A DNA stretch of 64,000 bases from Pseudoalteromonas umbrosa. Its GTDB lineage: Bacteria > Pseudomonadota > Gammaproteobacteria > Enterobacterales > Alteromonadaceae. The translations under genes were made by a program, and so were the position numbers. Positions 38,401-48,300 of the stretch are shown piece by piece. Where the stretch lies: positions 62,001 through 126,000 of the forward strand of contig NZ_JASJUU010000005.1 of NCBI RefSeq assembly GCF_030125375.1. Direction: 5' to 3'. Each line of letters begins with the position of its first letter. The first letter of the stretch is position 1. Below the pieces are notes generated by a model. It was not told where the DNA came from. It saw nothing but the letters and a program-made list of their open reading frames with translations, and ran no database searches.

Positions 38401-39318
38401 TACCCCTAAATAGCCTGCAAATGGGGTAACACCTAACTGTTGGCACAATGTAGAAAAGCGCTGCGCCAGAGGCTGTGAAATAGACGCCTCGAGTTTGGCA
38501 CCTTGATATTGCTTGTGTGCTTCACGTGGCACACTGGTCGGCAACTCAAAAACTGATAGGTCTGCCAGTTGTTGCTGCCAGTAACTCAACTGCTGTTGAT
38601 ACGCACTACTTTGCTGGTATTTGTTTTCCCAGTGCACAAAGTCCAAATATTGAAGCGTTTTTTGCGCTTCAGCTTGTCCAGCTAATTCATCAATCAGTGA
38701 CTGCGTAAACAATCGAACTGACCAGCCGTCGGCGACAATATGGTGCATACACACATATAGCCATTGACCTTGGTCCTGCGCCACTAACAAGCGCGCTCTT
38801 ACTAATAGCTCTGACTCTAAATCAAATTGATAAGATAACTCATCCTGTACCTTCTTCGCGGCGGCTTCACAGTCAATATCGCCTGCCAAAGATTGCACTT
38901 GTAAAGTCAGTTTTGCATCACGATTAACGCTCTGGACAACCTCACCATCTTGCTGCATGAATTGACTGCGCAGTACATCATAACGCTGTAACACGACATT
39001 TAATGCGCTTTCTATTTGTGCCGCGCTATATGCCTTCGATAGGCGTAACAATCCCGCCATGTTGTAAGCATTGAGCTGTGTTTCGTATTGCTCGATAAAC
39101 CAAATACGCTGCTGCGCGCGCGACAGCTTACCCACCTTTTGATGATGTCGCTGCATATATGCAATAAGTGCTTGCTTATGCTCCCTTATCAGCGCTAACT
39201 TTTGCGGCGGTATCTCGCTTTGCCGACTTCTGAGCTTTAAACGCCCATCTTGAACATAGATATAGATCCCTTGGCCATCTAACTCGGCCAATAAAGTTTC
39301 AATCGCTGAATTTTCCAT
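29446..39318 (-). CDS. Nonribosomal peptide synthetase 2 (Asp-Asn-Asn)
   Basis: The 3290-residue protein has an N-terminal TubC-type docking domain (about 5-55) and three C-A-PCP modules. Condensation motifs are HHIVADG (about 193), HHIISDG (about 1243) and HHIASDG (about 2328). Carrier serines lie in GGHSLLAM (about 1051), GGHSLLAI (about 2134) and GGHSLLAI (about 3231). Pocket residues: D-L-T-K-I-G-H-I-G-K (Asp type), D-A-T-K-I-G-E-V-G-K and D-A-T-K-V-G-E-V-G-K (both Asn type by the K-x-G-E-V-G pattern). There is no epimerisation domain. Adenylation cores A2 and A3 are very similar, consistent with module duplication. Two bases separate it from synthetase 1 and it overlaps synthetase 3 by four. 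Confidence 0.95.
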   Translation of the reverse strand: MENSAIETLLAELDGQGIYIYVQDGRLKLRSRQSEIPPQKLALIREHKQALIAYMQRHHQKVGKLSRAQQRIWFIEQYETQLNAYNMAGLLRLSKAYSAAQIESALNVVLQRYDVLRSQFMQQDGEVVQSVNRDAKLTLQVQSLAGDIDCEAAAKKVQDELSYQFDLESELLVRARLLVAQDQGQWLYVCMHHIVADGWSVRLFTQSLIDELAGQAEAQKTLQYLDFVHWENKYQQSSAYQQQLSYWQQQLADLSVFELPTSVPREAHKQYQGAKLEASISQPLAQRFSTLCQQLGVTPFAGYLGVFYALLHRYGQAEDITLGVPVLNRTQAEFEQVVGCFINTLPMRARLHGQQSLAQILTHTHQLVKAGLDHQSVAVEEIIDALDLAKSTAHSALFQILFNYNGIAQRVVRNDELSAELFDLDNHTAKYDLTLSITDDHDGIQLSLDYAKQLFDARFVQQFTDDYTALIDMACRSTEQVIGQISLPSSLPILGAAQLNDAPVSVIEGLYHSAQRHPERTALIQENAESGQAPSVMSYDALITQLEGVALRLYALHQPASSPITLLVQRDIKSLIWMLGAMRAGIAYLPIDAATPAERISEIMSQAGSQRVLCASEHLAQIEKLQEDGIDVLDISRLYAQSAQQSLPNMPLGEDIAYVMFTSGSTGKPKGAVISHHALARYVAGVSERVRFTQETRSAVVTGLATDLGLTGIFPVLIGAGSVLLCDSTEPELLVKACHQHDVNLIKLTPSFAQALLPWLQQSTLHVEQWILGGEALSLTLVQQLRNLTPDARLFNHYGPTEACIGVCTFEIPTEHDLESIPIGAPFNHIRFAILDAQQQPVCAGVPGELYIGGESLANGYINAAKVTEDAFVSLKVGDGDSARYYRTGDQVKCNFDGQVEFLGRLDKQLKINGFRVDIAEVECKLQTLEQVQEVAVICRQVAQQNMLVGYFVPDGKRTELTQCESAIRQQLKQQLPAHMIPAYLIQQASLPKLNNGKIDRRALESLSIEISDATRAPQTALHHQLLDIFSTLTGCSGIGIDHSFFAIGGHSLLAMRLLNEVKAQCGVSLSLKHIFANPSIAELALCMESQDAQVEQLPVRSIAKQDSYSLSFAQQRIWFIDQMQGHSEQYHLQGAYHITGELNCEQLKRAFCSVVQAHPMLRFTFHQDTQGTAYQKDNADKVFALNYDDLSAYEGSHQQRLIDDIVTADTKRGFDLSVDLMLRATLVKCTQTSHMLLITMHHIISDGWSIAVLADALSRAYQASEQQNYAIEAPQFTYLDFIDWQRRVSDTEKWQASLDYWREALAEIPQVHALPTDRARSNEAVQGGELACFELPNSLKGAMHAFCQHHGCTRFQVLKTAFSMWMSRAQQQRDIVIATPVSGREMQAFEPVIGNFINTLVLRDKFTTGTQFNEALQGSQAQFLAAQAHQVVPFDVLVEALEVPRNLAIHPLAQVVFRVNTEVNETLQLQDLEVQLIPQTARSAKLDLEVCVIDDAQTCCVEWLFDTALWDLQSMADFHAQYLWVLEQCLDNPDIALSQLTLWRPAVSQAFIRASQSIEVVNSEVTSWATQFSQVAHKSPQRTALSFAAQSWCYEEVDRITNQLAHCLLEMAFEPQTRIALLLPEGPLTVIAMLGVLKAEHVYVPLHHDTPVKTLEHVIVDADVMLTLAFSESADKLIKAGSDFLLLDDALSEDSILSSYPDTAPDINDLPACEIPLSARDCYIIYTSGSTGQPKGVPINHSNLQGYLHHAMSSYMMPEPQHSVMSTPAAFDATVTAIVPTLMSGGSLTILPQGVSLIPELIDKLWAKQASLFKLTPAHLRAVLSLTDDKPICETLHRLIVGGEALQSDLVIKFREKLPNCHIVNEYGPTESTVGVSVFDIPTTMSQAELASAPDVPIGSAIEGVTLLVVDEFDQPVARNMAGELLIAGSMVSQGYVNQAELTAKKFTLRAITANHMQSVYRSGDVVKWQLDAHGAPKYLRYLGRTDEQVKLRGYRIDLDAVSQFILAIEGIVDCALTIDDNAQTLIAHVLWQTETKLSARQLRQQLTEVLPSYMIPAAFHTVAVMPLTANGKVDKAALIASYEATKEDTAQSNVVAQYAELTAQQKTLMALYQAILPTASIGLEDSFFELGGHSLLAIKLISQIRQQMQVDITLPQLFRTPSVQALADALPSFERLATGDEIPVVARTHSLPLSFSQQRLWLIDQLQNGSSQYHMPASFVFKGELDLFAFNAALESIIARHEVLRSIILPGASNESPEQLIKDQVEVPLIYEDISMLDESDKCHREDQLKAQFCQKAFDLSQDVMLRVTVIKREPQCYWVHFNMHHIASDGWSMAILVKEIIAFYRHHKGEVDYQLPDALSQPLAVQYADFAHWQRAHFTPDKQQVAIDYWRQQLAGSPPIHQLPLDFARPKVQALAAKQFKVKLNEATTAAIKNQCQTESVTLFMWLHSAFSLLMMRMSGVDDIAIGSPVAGRTQKQLNELIGFFVNTVVIRAQAEKHLTFNQYLAQQKAVIVDAFKHQSLPFEQVVEALNPERSLSHQPLFQVLFALQNNEVVDIALPDLHIEETPLESLNLKFDLEVNAIEQGAEIELEWRFSCALFKQSTIAAMAEAFNVLIDAALNGPDWPISRLAILSSEQQRALAKAAGHICEHDTPVCLHERFENVVYMHKEKVAVTDAEGSSLSYEALWQRAGSLASHLLANGVNADDKLAVCLSPSADMVVALLAVLRAGCAYVPIDPKLPAARIQYILQDSGAAGVISSDDLIRGLANLSDSIAQSPLTLFSINDSANWPASCDQGVLPKPHVDALAYVIYTSGTTGQPKGVQISHQNLHHYVSFAIREYTNSTLSRAIVSTPVAFDATVTTLWGGLLAGLGIELIDDNDTLLAELAKRLFSHESYLLKVTPAHLKGALEVANQLSLTRQFSGRHCVVIGGEALSCQLLKALDVFLPNTQWVNEYGPTEATVGTSIYRCDSQTIEQLIASGQNDVPIGQAMPYSHCVVLDELQQFVPNGVLGELYVSGDAISAGYLGKSKLTDEKFITLSLQSTAQAVRFYRTGDKAKWQFDEASNAMQLRFAGRIDQQVKLRGYRIELDEIAHYLVQQAEIKEAQVLLNDKGDNIEAFVVLENDGQTVSLPQLVDEIRGIQYCEQLALQLPTYMLPHRFIQVTHLPLTNNGKLDTHSLRSWAQQCQSKTEVVVPSSELEKALHQIFATVLAVDEFGITDNFFTLGGHSLLAIQCAGLIQEQLSIAVPMRVLFERPTITALVKWIRIHTTYEQAQLSDSDSSEEMFL

Positions 39319-39320
39319 TC

Positions 39321-42300
39321 TTACAAGTCCATCTCTGTCATGGATTTATCATCAAAAGCTGCGCTGATATCGCGCCCGCTAACTATGTCACTGATAACTT
39401 CTACTTGGGTCGCGCCGTGCATTGCCTGATCAGGATCTGCCTTCAGCACACCAATACGCTGAGCAAGTAAAACGACACTGCTAAAATCAAACACGTCAGC
39501 CACGGTGCAACGCACTGCAAAATGTCGGTTAATCCGAGATATCAACTGCATTGCCATTACCGAATTACCACCACAGTCAAAAAAGCTACTGTCTGTGCTC
39601 ATCTGTTCTATGGGTAATAAATCGATAAAATATCCAAGTAAAGTCTGCTCTATCTGGTTATCTGGAGCGCGATGGCGCGCTACATGGCCAGTTTCAAGCA
39701 CTGGCAATGCAAGCGACTTGGTATCAATTTTGCCATTCGGTGTTCGAGGCCATTGTTCAAGCCAACTGACAAATTCTGGTACCATATAGCTGGGTAACTT
39801 CATCATTAAATGCTGACGAATGGCACTGTACTCCCACTGCACACCTTGCTGTGGACAAGAAAGGCAAAACGCGCATAGATGGGCTGTGCCTGACTGGGCT
39901 GTTTTGACTAAGACACGCACATCATCATGACCGAGTAACTTGCGCAATTGATACTCAACTTCAGCCAATTCAATGCGATGCCCATGCAACTTCACTTGGT
40001 TGTCTAAGCGCCCTTGCAACTCAAATCGGCCATCGGGTAAACACCTTGCTTTATCACCTGTTTTGTATAGTCGTAAAGGCTGATGATTAACGGTGTGCGT
40101 TACGAAACACTGAGCAGTCAACTCTGCACGATTCAGATAGCCGTTTGCCAAGCCCGCACCACTTATCCAAAGCTCCCCCCAAACACCGATGGGCAACGGC
40201 CCGCTTTGCTCGTTGGCCTGCTCAGACATGACAAACAATCCCGTATTCGCAATGCCATGACCTATGGTAATGTCATGTGCATCGGTAATGTGCGCAACGC
40301 TTGACCAAATGGTGGTTTCTGTGGGCCCATACATATTCCAAAGCTGGACATTATGGTTCAACAGCTTTTCTGCCAGACTTGCAGACAATGGCTCACCGCC
40401 ACACAATACTTTTAATCCTGAAATACAATTGGGAGCAGCCTGAATAATAAGTTGCCAAAGCGTCGGAGTTGCTTGCATAAAGGAGATCTGCTGTCGCTCA
40501 ATCAATTCTGAAATCGCCAGTGGATCGCTACACGCGGCTTCACTGGCAATCACTAAGGTCGCCCCAGTAATAATGGGTAAGAATAACTCCAATGCCGCAA
40601 TATCAAATGCCATCGTTGTAATGGCTAACACATGGTCTTGCTGCGAAATACCGGGCTTATCTTGCATGGAAAGTAAAAAGTTGGCCAAAGCACCATGGTT
40701 AATTTCAACCCCTTTAGGGCGACCACTTGAGCCGGAGGTATAAATCACATAAGCGCGCTGCTCACTGACAACTGCGCTTTTTGGTAATGTACTTTGGTAC
40801 GCTGTAACTTCACTGGCTTCGAGATCAATATCGACACACACCATGCCCGTATCAACCATGGTTTTAATTTCCGCGCATGGCGTATCGCACAGCAGCAAAT
40901 CAGCTTGCGCATCTGACAGCACTTCCCGTATTCGCGCTTGCGGGTAAGTAACATCAATGGGCAAATAAGCCGCTCCCGCTTTTAACACGGCGAGCAAAGC
41001 GACCAACAGTTTACTGGTGCGTGATAAAGCAACCGCCACTAAACTACCCGCCCCTACACCTTGCGCTGTAAGGTGGTGTGCTAATTGATTCGATTGCGCT
41101 TCCAATTCTTGGTAACTGAGCTCAGTAATATCATCTTTCACCGCTATTTTTTGCGGTGTGTTGAGTGCCTGTTGTGACACCATGTCAATCAATGAATCAC
41201 ACTCAACCCCCAGAGAAGAATTGGCCAGTTGTGCTGATAACATCTGGTTATAGCCATCATCTTTTTGCAACTCAAACAAGTCGCTGTGCATCGCCTGATC
41301 AGCACAGATGTTAGCCGCCATGACTAGCCAAGACTGCGCAAAACGCGCGAACATGTCATCATCATATCTATCACGTTGATAATCGAGTTCAAACCACCAC
41401 TGCTCACCAATATTCAAGATATTGCAAGACACTTCAAACTGACCAAAACAGTTGTTATTTGCGATCGAGGTCGATTGCAAACCACAGAATTCTGGTAACC
41501 TTTGTACACGGTCAAAATTAAATACCGTACTTGGCATGATCCAATCTTGCTCACACAAGTGAGCATAGGGCAGATGCTGATGTTCAAACCCAGTGAGCAA
41601 TCTGTCTTGCACCTGTGCGACCAATTCACCAAACGTCATCGTCGCAGAGACATCCAGTTGCAACGGTAACATATTGGTGCAATAGCCAAGTAAATGCGCG
41701 TCTAATACATCGGCGTCTACATCAGGGGAGAGCAGTTGGCGATCTGAGACTGGTACATTGACAGCAATGCGCGTTTGCTCAGACAATTTATGTAACCAAG
41801 CTACATAACAGGCCAATAGTGTTGCAAACAATCCGCAACCTTGCGCTTTTGCAACAGATTGTAGGTTTTGCACAGCTTGAGTGCTCACTGGATACCTCAG
41901 TTGTTGCACTTGATAGTTAGGCTGAGCTTTCGCATCTCGCTTTAGTGGCAAAGCTAACTGCTCACCATCGGCTAGCTGAGCTTGCCAATATTGCGTATCT
42001 TCTTGGTAAATATTTGTCCGGATGTAATTTGACAACGCTTGAGCATATTCACCAAAGCTTGGCGCACTTGGGCAGACAGCTTGCTCATCTGAACTGTAGT
42101 TTTGAGCTATTTTTGCCAATACCAATTGTAAAGAAATACCATCACATACAATATGATGGGCTACCACACTCAAGTAATGGTTATGCATATTGTCACTCAG
42201 TAAATACAAGCGGCACAGACCCGCTTGCTCAAAATCAAATGACTGATAACGCAGCTCAGACAAACACTGCTCAACTTCACAAAGGGACTCCTCAGGCGCA

Positions 42301-45300
42301 ATAGAGAGACACGTGAGTTCGGGGGCTGCACGAGTGATATGTTTAAGTTCAGCCACATCGACGCCACAACTTAGTAAAGGAAAGCTGCTCACCACATGCG
42401 CTACAGCGCGCTTGAGCCTAACCACATCCAGTGCACCAACCAAGCCAATACTGGCCTGTAAATGATATGCAAGTGCCCCATTTGAACTGCGCAGCGCCAG
42501 TGCCAGTAATTGACTTTGTCCTTGGGTAAGCTGACCCACACTACTGTCGGTGTGTACAGAATGAACTTGCTTTGCAACATCACCAAAATAACCAGCTTGC
42601 TGCAACGTAAGTGCACTGTCTTTGACAGCGCGAATGACAAACTCAATATCCTCATCACTGTGTGCGGCACTGATAAAGCAATTGCGCCCTTCCCAAATGA
42701 ATACCCCGCGATTCAATAACTCATAAAAGAACACGTCTAGATTCTGGCTAAATTGAAAGCGAAACAGTGATGAGAATGCATTGATAGCAATCGGAATAGC
42801 ATGCGCTTGAAAAAATGCATTCAGCTGCTCTTTTAAGTAGGTGGTTTTGCGCGCAAGTTCAATTTGTAATTCAGGGCCTTGGCGTTTGATCTCCTTGAGT
42901 ACCGCAACCGCACTTGCCATGCTCAAAGGGTGCTTACAAAAGGTGCCTGCAAAAAAGGTGGTATCAGCTTGCGGAAACGACTGATCACCGTATTGCCACA
43001 CACCGCCATCAATGCCATCAAGATATTCTTTACTACCTGCAACCACACCAATGGGCAAGCCACCACCGACAATTTTCCCGTAAGTGGCCATATCGGCTTG
43101 AATGTCGAGTAATCCTTGTACGCCACCTGGGTGAGCACGAAACCCTGTGATCATTTCATCAAAAATTAAAGCGATGCCCAAGCTCTTCGTTAACGCTCTA
43201 AGCTGCTTTAAAAACTCGAATGGTTGAAGCTCAGGGTGGCGACTTTGCACAGGTTCAACTAACACGGCTGCTATCTCATGGCCATGTTGCTTTATCTGTT
43301 CAAGGGCAGCAAAATCACCGTATTTAAGCACTAAGTTATCAGCAACGGTTTCGTGGCGTACCCCCGAACACATTGGCTCTACACGTTCACCATCCGGCGC
43401 GACAGCCGCCAATGTGCCATCAAAATGGCCATGATAAGCGCCTTCAAATTGAACAATACGCGGTCGTTTAGTTTTATTTCTGGCAAGCCTCAGTGCCGTC
43501 ATCACCGCTTCAGTGCCCGAGTTGCAAAATGAGACTCGCGCTAACCCTGTCAATTCACTGATAAGAGAAGCAGCCTCACAGGCCTGCGGGCTTGCAAGTC
43601 CGAGCTGAATACCACATTCTAATTGCTGGGCAATCGCCGCGTTAATAAATGAGGGCTTATGACCAAACAAATTCACCCCAAAGTCCATGGTAATATCGAT
43701 GTATTCATTGTCATCAATATCCCAAATTCGTGCCCCCTCGCAGCGCTTGGCAAAAATGGGATAAAGCATTTCTTTGCTCGATAACCTAAACCCAGCTGAT
43801 GCGCGGCAATCAGCAAGATGCGACCGGTGCTGAGAAACCAGATGCTTAGAAGCTGCCGTCTTTTGGCAGTACTGCGTGCTGAGCGCCTCACTGTGTTGAC
43901 GCATTTCCTCAGTACCTGCTTGCCTCTGCAGCTGCTTAGCTTGAAAACCCGGCAGTACAGATGCCATCGATTGATGAGTCGACTCACTTAATGAAGGTGT
44001 GACCTTTGAGTCTGAAAAACGTGTTTGAGCGGCCGTTGAAAGCGTTGATTTTTCTCCAACTTCTCCCCTTGGTTGCTGGCCAAGCCAAGCCAACTGCTGT
44101 GCGGTGACATCCGATACACTGAGCTGTGCAGCTTCACTGTTGACGCTGGCGGCAGCTTGCAGCTGTGCGGTACAAATGCGCTCAATCAAGTGGTTATTAT
44201 CAGGTGCATTAATAGGTAAGCTTTCTAATCGTGGATTTGCTACCTGTGGCGGCGTATTTTCCTCAACAGCATCTATTTCTGGCGTCAAATAATCGCTATG
44301 TTGCGCTACATAGGCGACTAAGTTGGCTACTGTGCTCAATTCTTCATAAAACTGCCGCACACTGAACTCTAAGTCGAACTGTTTTTCAAAAATACGCACA
44401 GCCCGCATTATCATCAAAGAATCCACGCCCATTTCTAGTAGCGCTAAGTGCGGATCGATTTGCACAGCATCCATCCCCAGCTCTTTTGCCAAAGTAGATA
44501 AAATAAATTCTTCAATGGCCTGTGCCCTGTGAAGCTCATCTGTCACAGGTTGAGGCTGTATGGTGCTAGAGACCGTTTTTGAGGATGGCTCTATTGCACT
44601 CATCCAGTGCGTATGCTTATCAAATGGATACTGAGGTAACGACAAGCGCTGGGAATTAGTGCCAGATAAAGATGTGTAAAAATCCTGCCATTTGATGTCA
44701 AAACCGAGCTCATATAGGTTGGCAATACACTCTCCTAAGCGCTCGCGATCATCACCCTTATCACGCAACACGGATAGATAAGTCGCCTCGATACGTGGCA
44801 AATTCTCTTGGATCAAGCCACTTAAAACTGGTTTGGGGCCAAGCTCAATAAAACACATCGATGTCAGCTCATGCAACGACTGCAAGCTGGCATCAAATCG
44901 CACTGGTTGCGTAATTTGCTCACACCAATAATTGGCGTCAGTGATTCTGTCTTGCTCGACTTTACCTGTCACCGAAGAAACAAACTCCAGTGTCGGCTTA
45001 TGCAAAGTGACCGAGCCGACCACCTTGGCAAATGCCTCTAACATGGGCGCCATAAGTGGCGAGTGGAATGCTGTCCCCGTATTCAGGGCTTTGTAGCGGA
45101 CTTCCATAGTCGTTAACTGTTGACTAATGTGTGTGATCGCATCCATGCTGCCAGAAAATACCACGCCCGCTTCCCCATGATAGGCAGAAATAGCTGCTGT
45201 ATGTGTATACTCAGTAATAACGGACTGCGCTTGCTCGAAGGTGCATCTAGCAGCAATCATTTGGCCACCGGCGTCTAATTCATGCATTAATGTCGCCCGC

Positions 45301-48300
45301 GCGCTCACCAACTTAAGTGCATCAGCTAAAGACATCACACCGGCAATGCAGGCTGCGGCATATTCACCGACACTGTGGCTGATCAATAAATCAGGGAAAA
45401 TACCTAATGAATTAAGCCGTTTTGCCATCGCATATTCAACAGCAAAAATGGCGACTTGGGTCCAGCGAATGTGATTTAATTTTTCATGATGTGCCTCTGC
45501 ATAGAGCACGTCAGTTAAACGCTCATCATAATGCGCAAGCAACAGGGACTCACATTCATCTATTGCCGCTTTAAACACTGCATCAGATTGATACAGTGCT
45601 TTACCCATATCAGGGTATTGCGCGCCCTGCCCGGTGAATAAAAACACCACTTTTGGTGGGCTGACGCTTTGATTCGCTGGCATCATAGACATATCAGCAT
45701 CATTCAACTGCTGCACGAGCGCTTGCTTGTCTATGCCATAAAACGCTTTTTTAACCCCTTTTAAGGCAGGTGAAACCGATACTTGCGCAATCAAATCAGC
45801 ACTTGCTTTATCACCAAGGTTTTCCAACTGGCATGCAAACTGTTTTGCCCAACTTGATAGTGCCTGTGACGATTTTGCAGCAAGCGGCAACACATAGCTG
45901 CTAGGTTGTTTCACTGCTTGATTCTGCGCTATTTTTTCCTTTGGAGGCGGCGCCATAATGACATGCGCATTGGTCCCACCAAAACCAAATGAGCTCACCG
46001 CAGCTAAGCCCTGTGCGCCCTCATTGCTTGGCCAAGGCGTATCTCCGGTTGGGATCGCTATGGCATATTTTTCCCACGGGATATGGCTATTAAGCGTCTC
46101 ACTATAGCGCTGTGCAGGGATCTGCTGATGCTTAAAACACAGCAAAGTTTTGATAAGCCCTGCCAAACCTGCTGCCGACTCTAAATGACCAATATTCGCC
46201 TTGATTGACCCCACCAACAATGCGTTGCTGCGCTGCTGACCGTATACCTGTTGCAGAGCTGACACCTCAATAGGGTCGCCTAATTTTGTCCCAGTGCCAT
46301 GTGCTTCCACATAATCAATATCTTGTGCAGTAACACCAGCATGCTCAAGCGCAGATTGGATCACTTGCTGCTGTGCCCGGCCATTGGGCGCAGTGATCCC
46401 ATTACTGCGCCCATCTTGATTGACTGCACTCCCTTTGATCACGCCATAAATCGGGTCATTATCTTCGATGGCTTGCGATAAAGGTTTTAGTAAAACCGAG
46501 CCAACGCCTTCGCTGCGCACATAGCCATTGGCACTGTCAGAAAACGTTTTACATCGCCCATCGGCTGCCAGCATCTGCGCGTTATCACATGCTTGTGACA
46601 CATCATCACTCAAAATCAGGTTAACGCCTGCCACCAATGCCTGAGGTATATCGCCGCTTCTTATTGCCTGTACAGCATGATGCAGTGCCACCAGCGACGA
46701 GGAACATGCCGTATCAATCGCAAGGCTAGGGCCGGTAAAGTTGTAAAAATACGATAGTCGATTTGCTGCGATACTCAGCGCATTCCCCGTACCAAGATAG
46801 GCTGTACTTTTTTGCACCTGCTGTGACAGGGAAAAGTAGTCACTTTGTGAAATACCAACATACACACCAACTTTTAAGCCAGCCAATTGCGCTGGCATAT
46901 ACCCTGCGGATTGAATTGCATGAAAAGTATTTTCCAACAGCAGGCGCTGCTGAGGGTCAATGTGTTTTGCTTCACTTGGGGAAATACCAAAAATCGTGTG
47001 GTCAAACTCAGCAATGTTATCTAGATACCCGCCTAAACGCTGTGCATTCACCCCAGTACACAATTGTTGGCGATGCTCACTTGGGGTGCTAATGGCATCC
47101 TGTTCAGTGCTTAATAACTGCCATAGTTCATCTAGATCATTAGCACCTGGGTATCGGCAGGCCATGCCAATGACAGCAATATCTGTATCTTGATTCTCAG
47201 CACTGGAGACAGCTTTATTTTGTGACTCGTCACGCGATTGCTCTTGCTTACTTATTGATTCTATATTTGGATTTTCTTTACTAGATTGAGTCAGCGCGGC
47301 TTTCACTTCGTCAAATTGACAAAGATATTGAGCAAGCTCACTGATGCTTGGGTACTCATACAAAATGGTCGACTCAAGCTCGATGCCATGCAGTTCAATC
47401 AACTCCCCAGAAATGCGCACAGCCTTCATTGAGTCCACCCCCAAGGATAAAAAGGAGGCATCCACATCTAACTCTGTATGCTCAACACCGACTTCTATGG
47501 CGATGATAGTTTGTAGCAGCTGACATGCACTGCGATATAAGGCTTGCTCTGCTTTAGGCTGTATATTTTTAGCAGCTAAAAAAGCAGCTTGCTTGTCTGG
47601 TTGTCCTGATTTATATGTAGCCAAAACCTCAAAGCGCCCCTGTTCATAATGCGCTTTATTTTCTTGGCGCTGCACCTTGCCGCTGGATGTTTTGCACAAA
47701 CGGCCCGGCTTAATCAAAACCACATCATATGGCGCTATGCCATGCTGCTCGACAATGGCACTGATTATTTTGTCTATCACTTGCTTGTGATCTAACTTGC
47801 GAATAGCGGTGCGTTTTACTTGCTGCACGACAACCAATTTGTCTTCATTATCTGCATGAACATAAAAAGCTGCGCCGCCATTGCTCTCAAGTGCACTATC
47901 ACTTTCACTGACCGTGAGCTCAATATCTTGCGGATAATAATTTTTGCCACGGAAAATCAATACATCTTTAGAACGCCCAGTAACAAAGAGTTCATCCTGC
48001 TGTAAAAAGCCCAAATCACCCGTACGTAAGTAAGGCCCGCTTTCTTCACCTGCAATAGCCGCTTGGAAAATGGCTTTTGTTTGCTCAGGCTTATTCCAGT
48101 AACCTTTAGCGACACTCGCCCCTTTCACCCAGATCTCGCCAACTTCCCCTTCTTTGCAGCGCTGCAGCGTGCTTGGCGACACAATAGCAACTTCATGCTC
48201 ACACCATGTATGTCCACTGGACACAGCTTGATAAACCGACGACTCAGCGTTGTTCCTATTTTCGATGATGTGTTCCTGTATTTTAGCCACACCATCTAGC

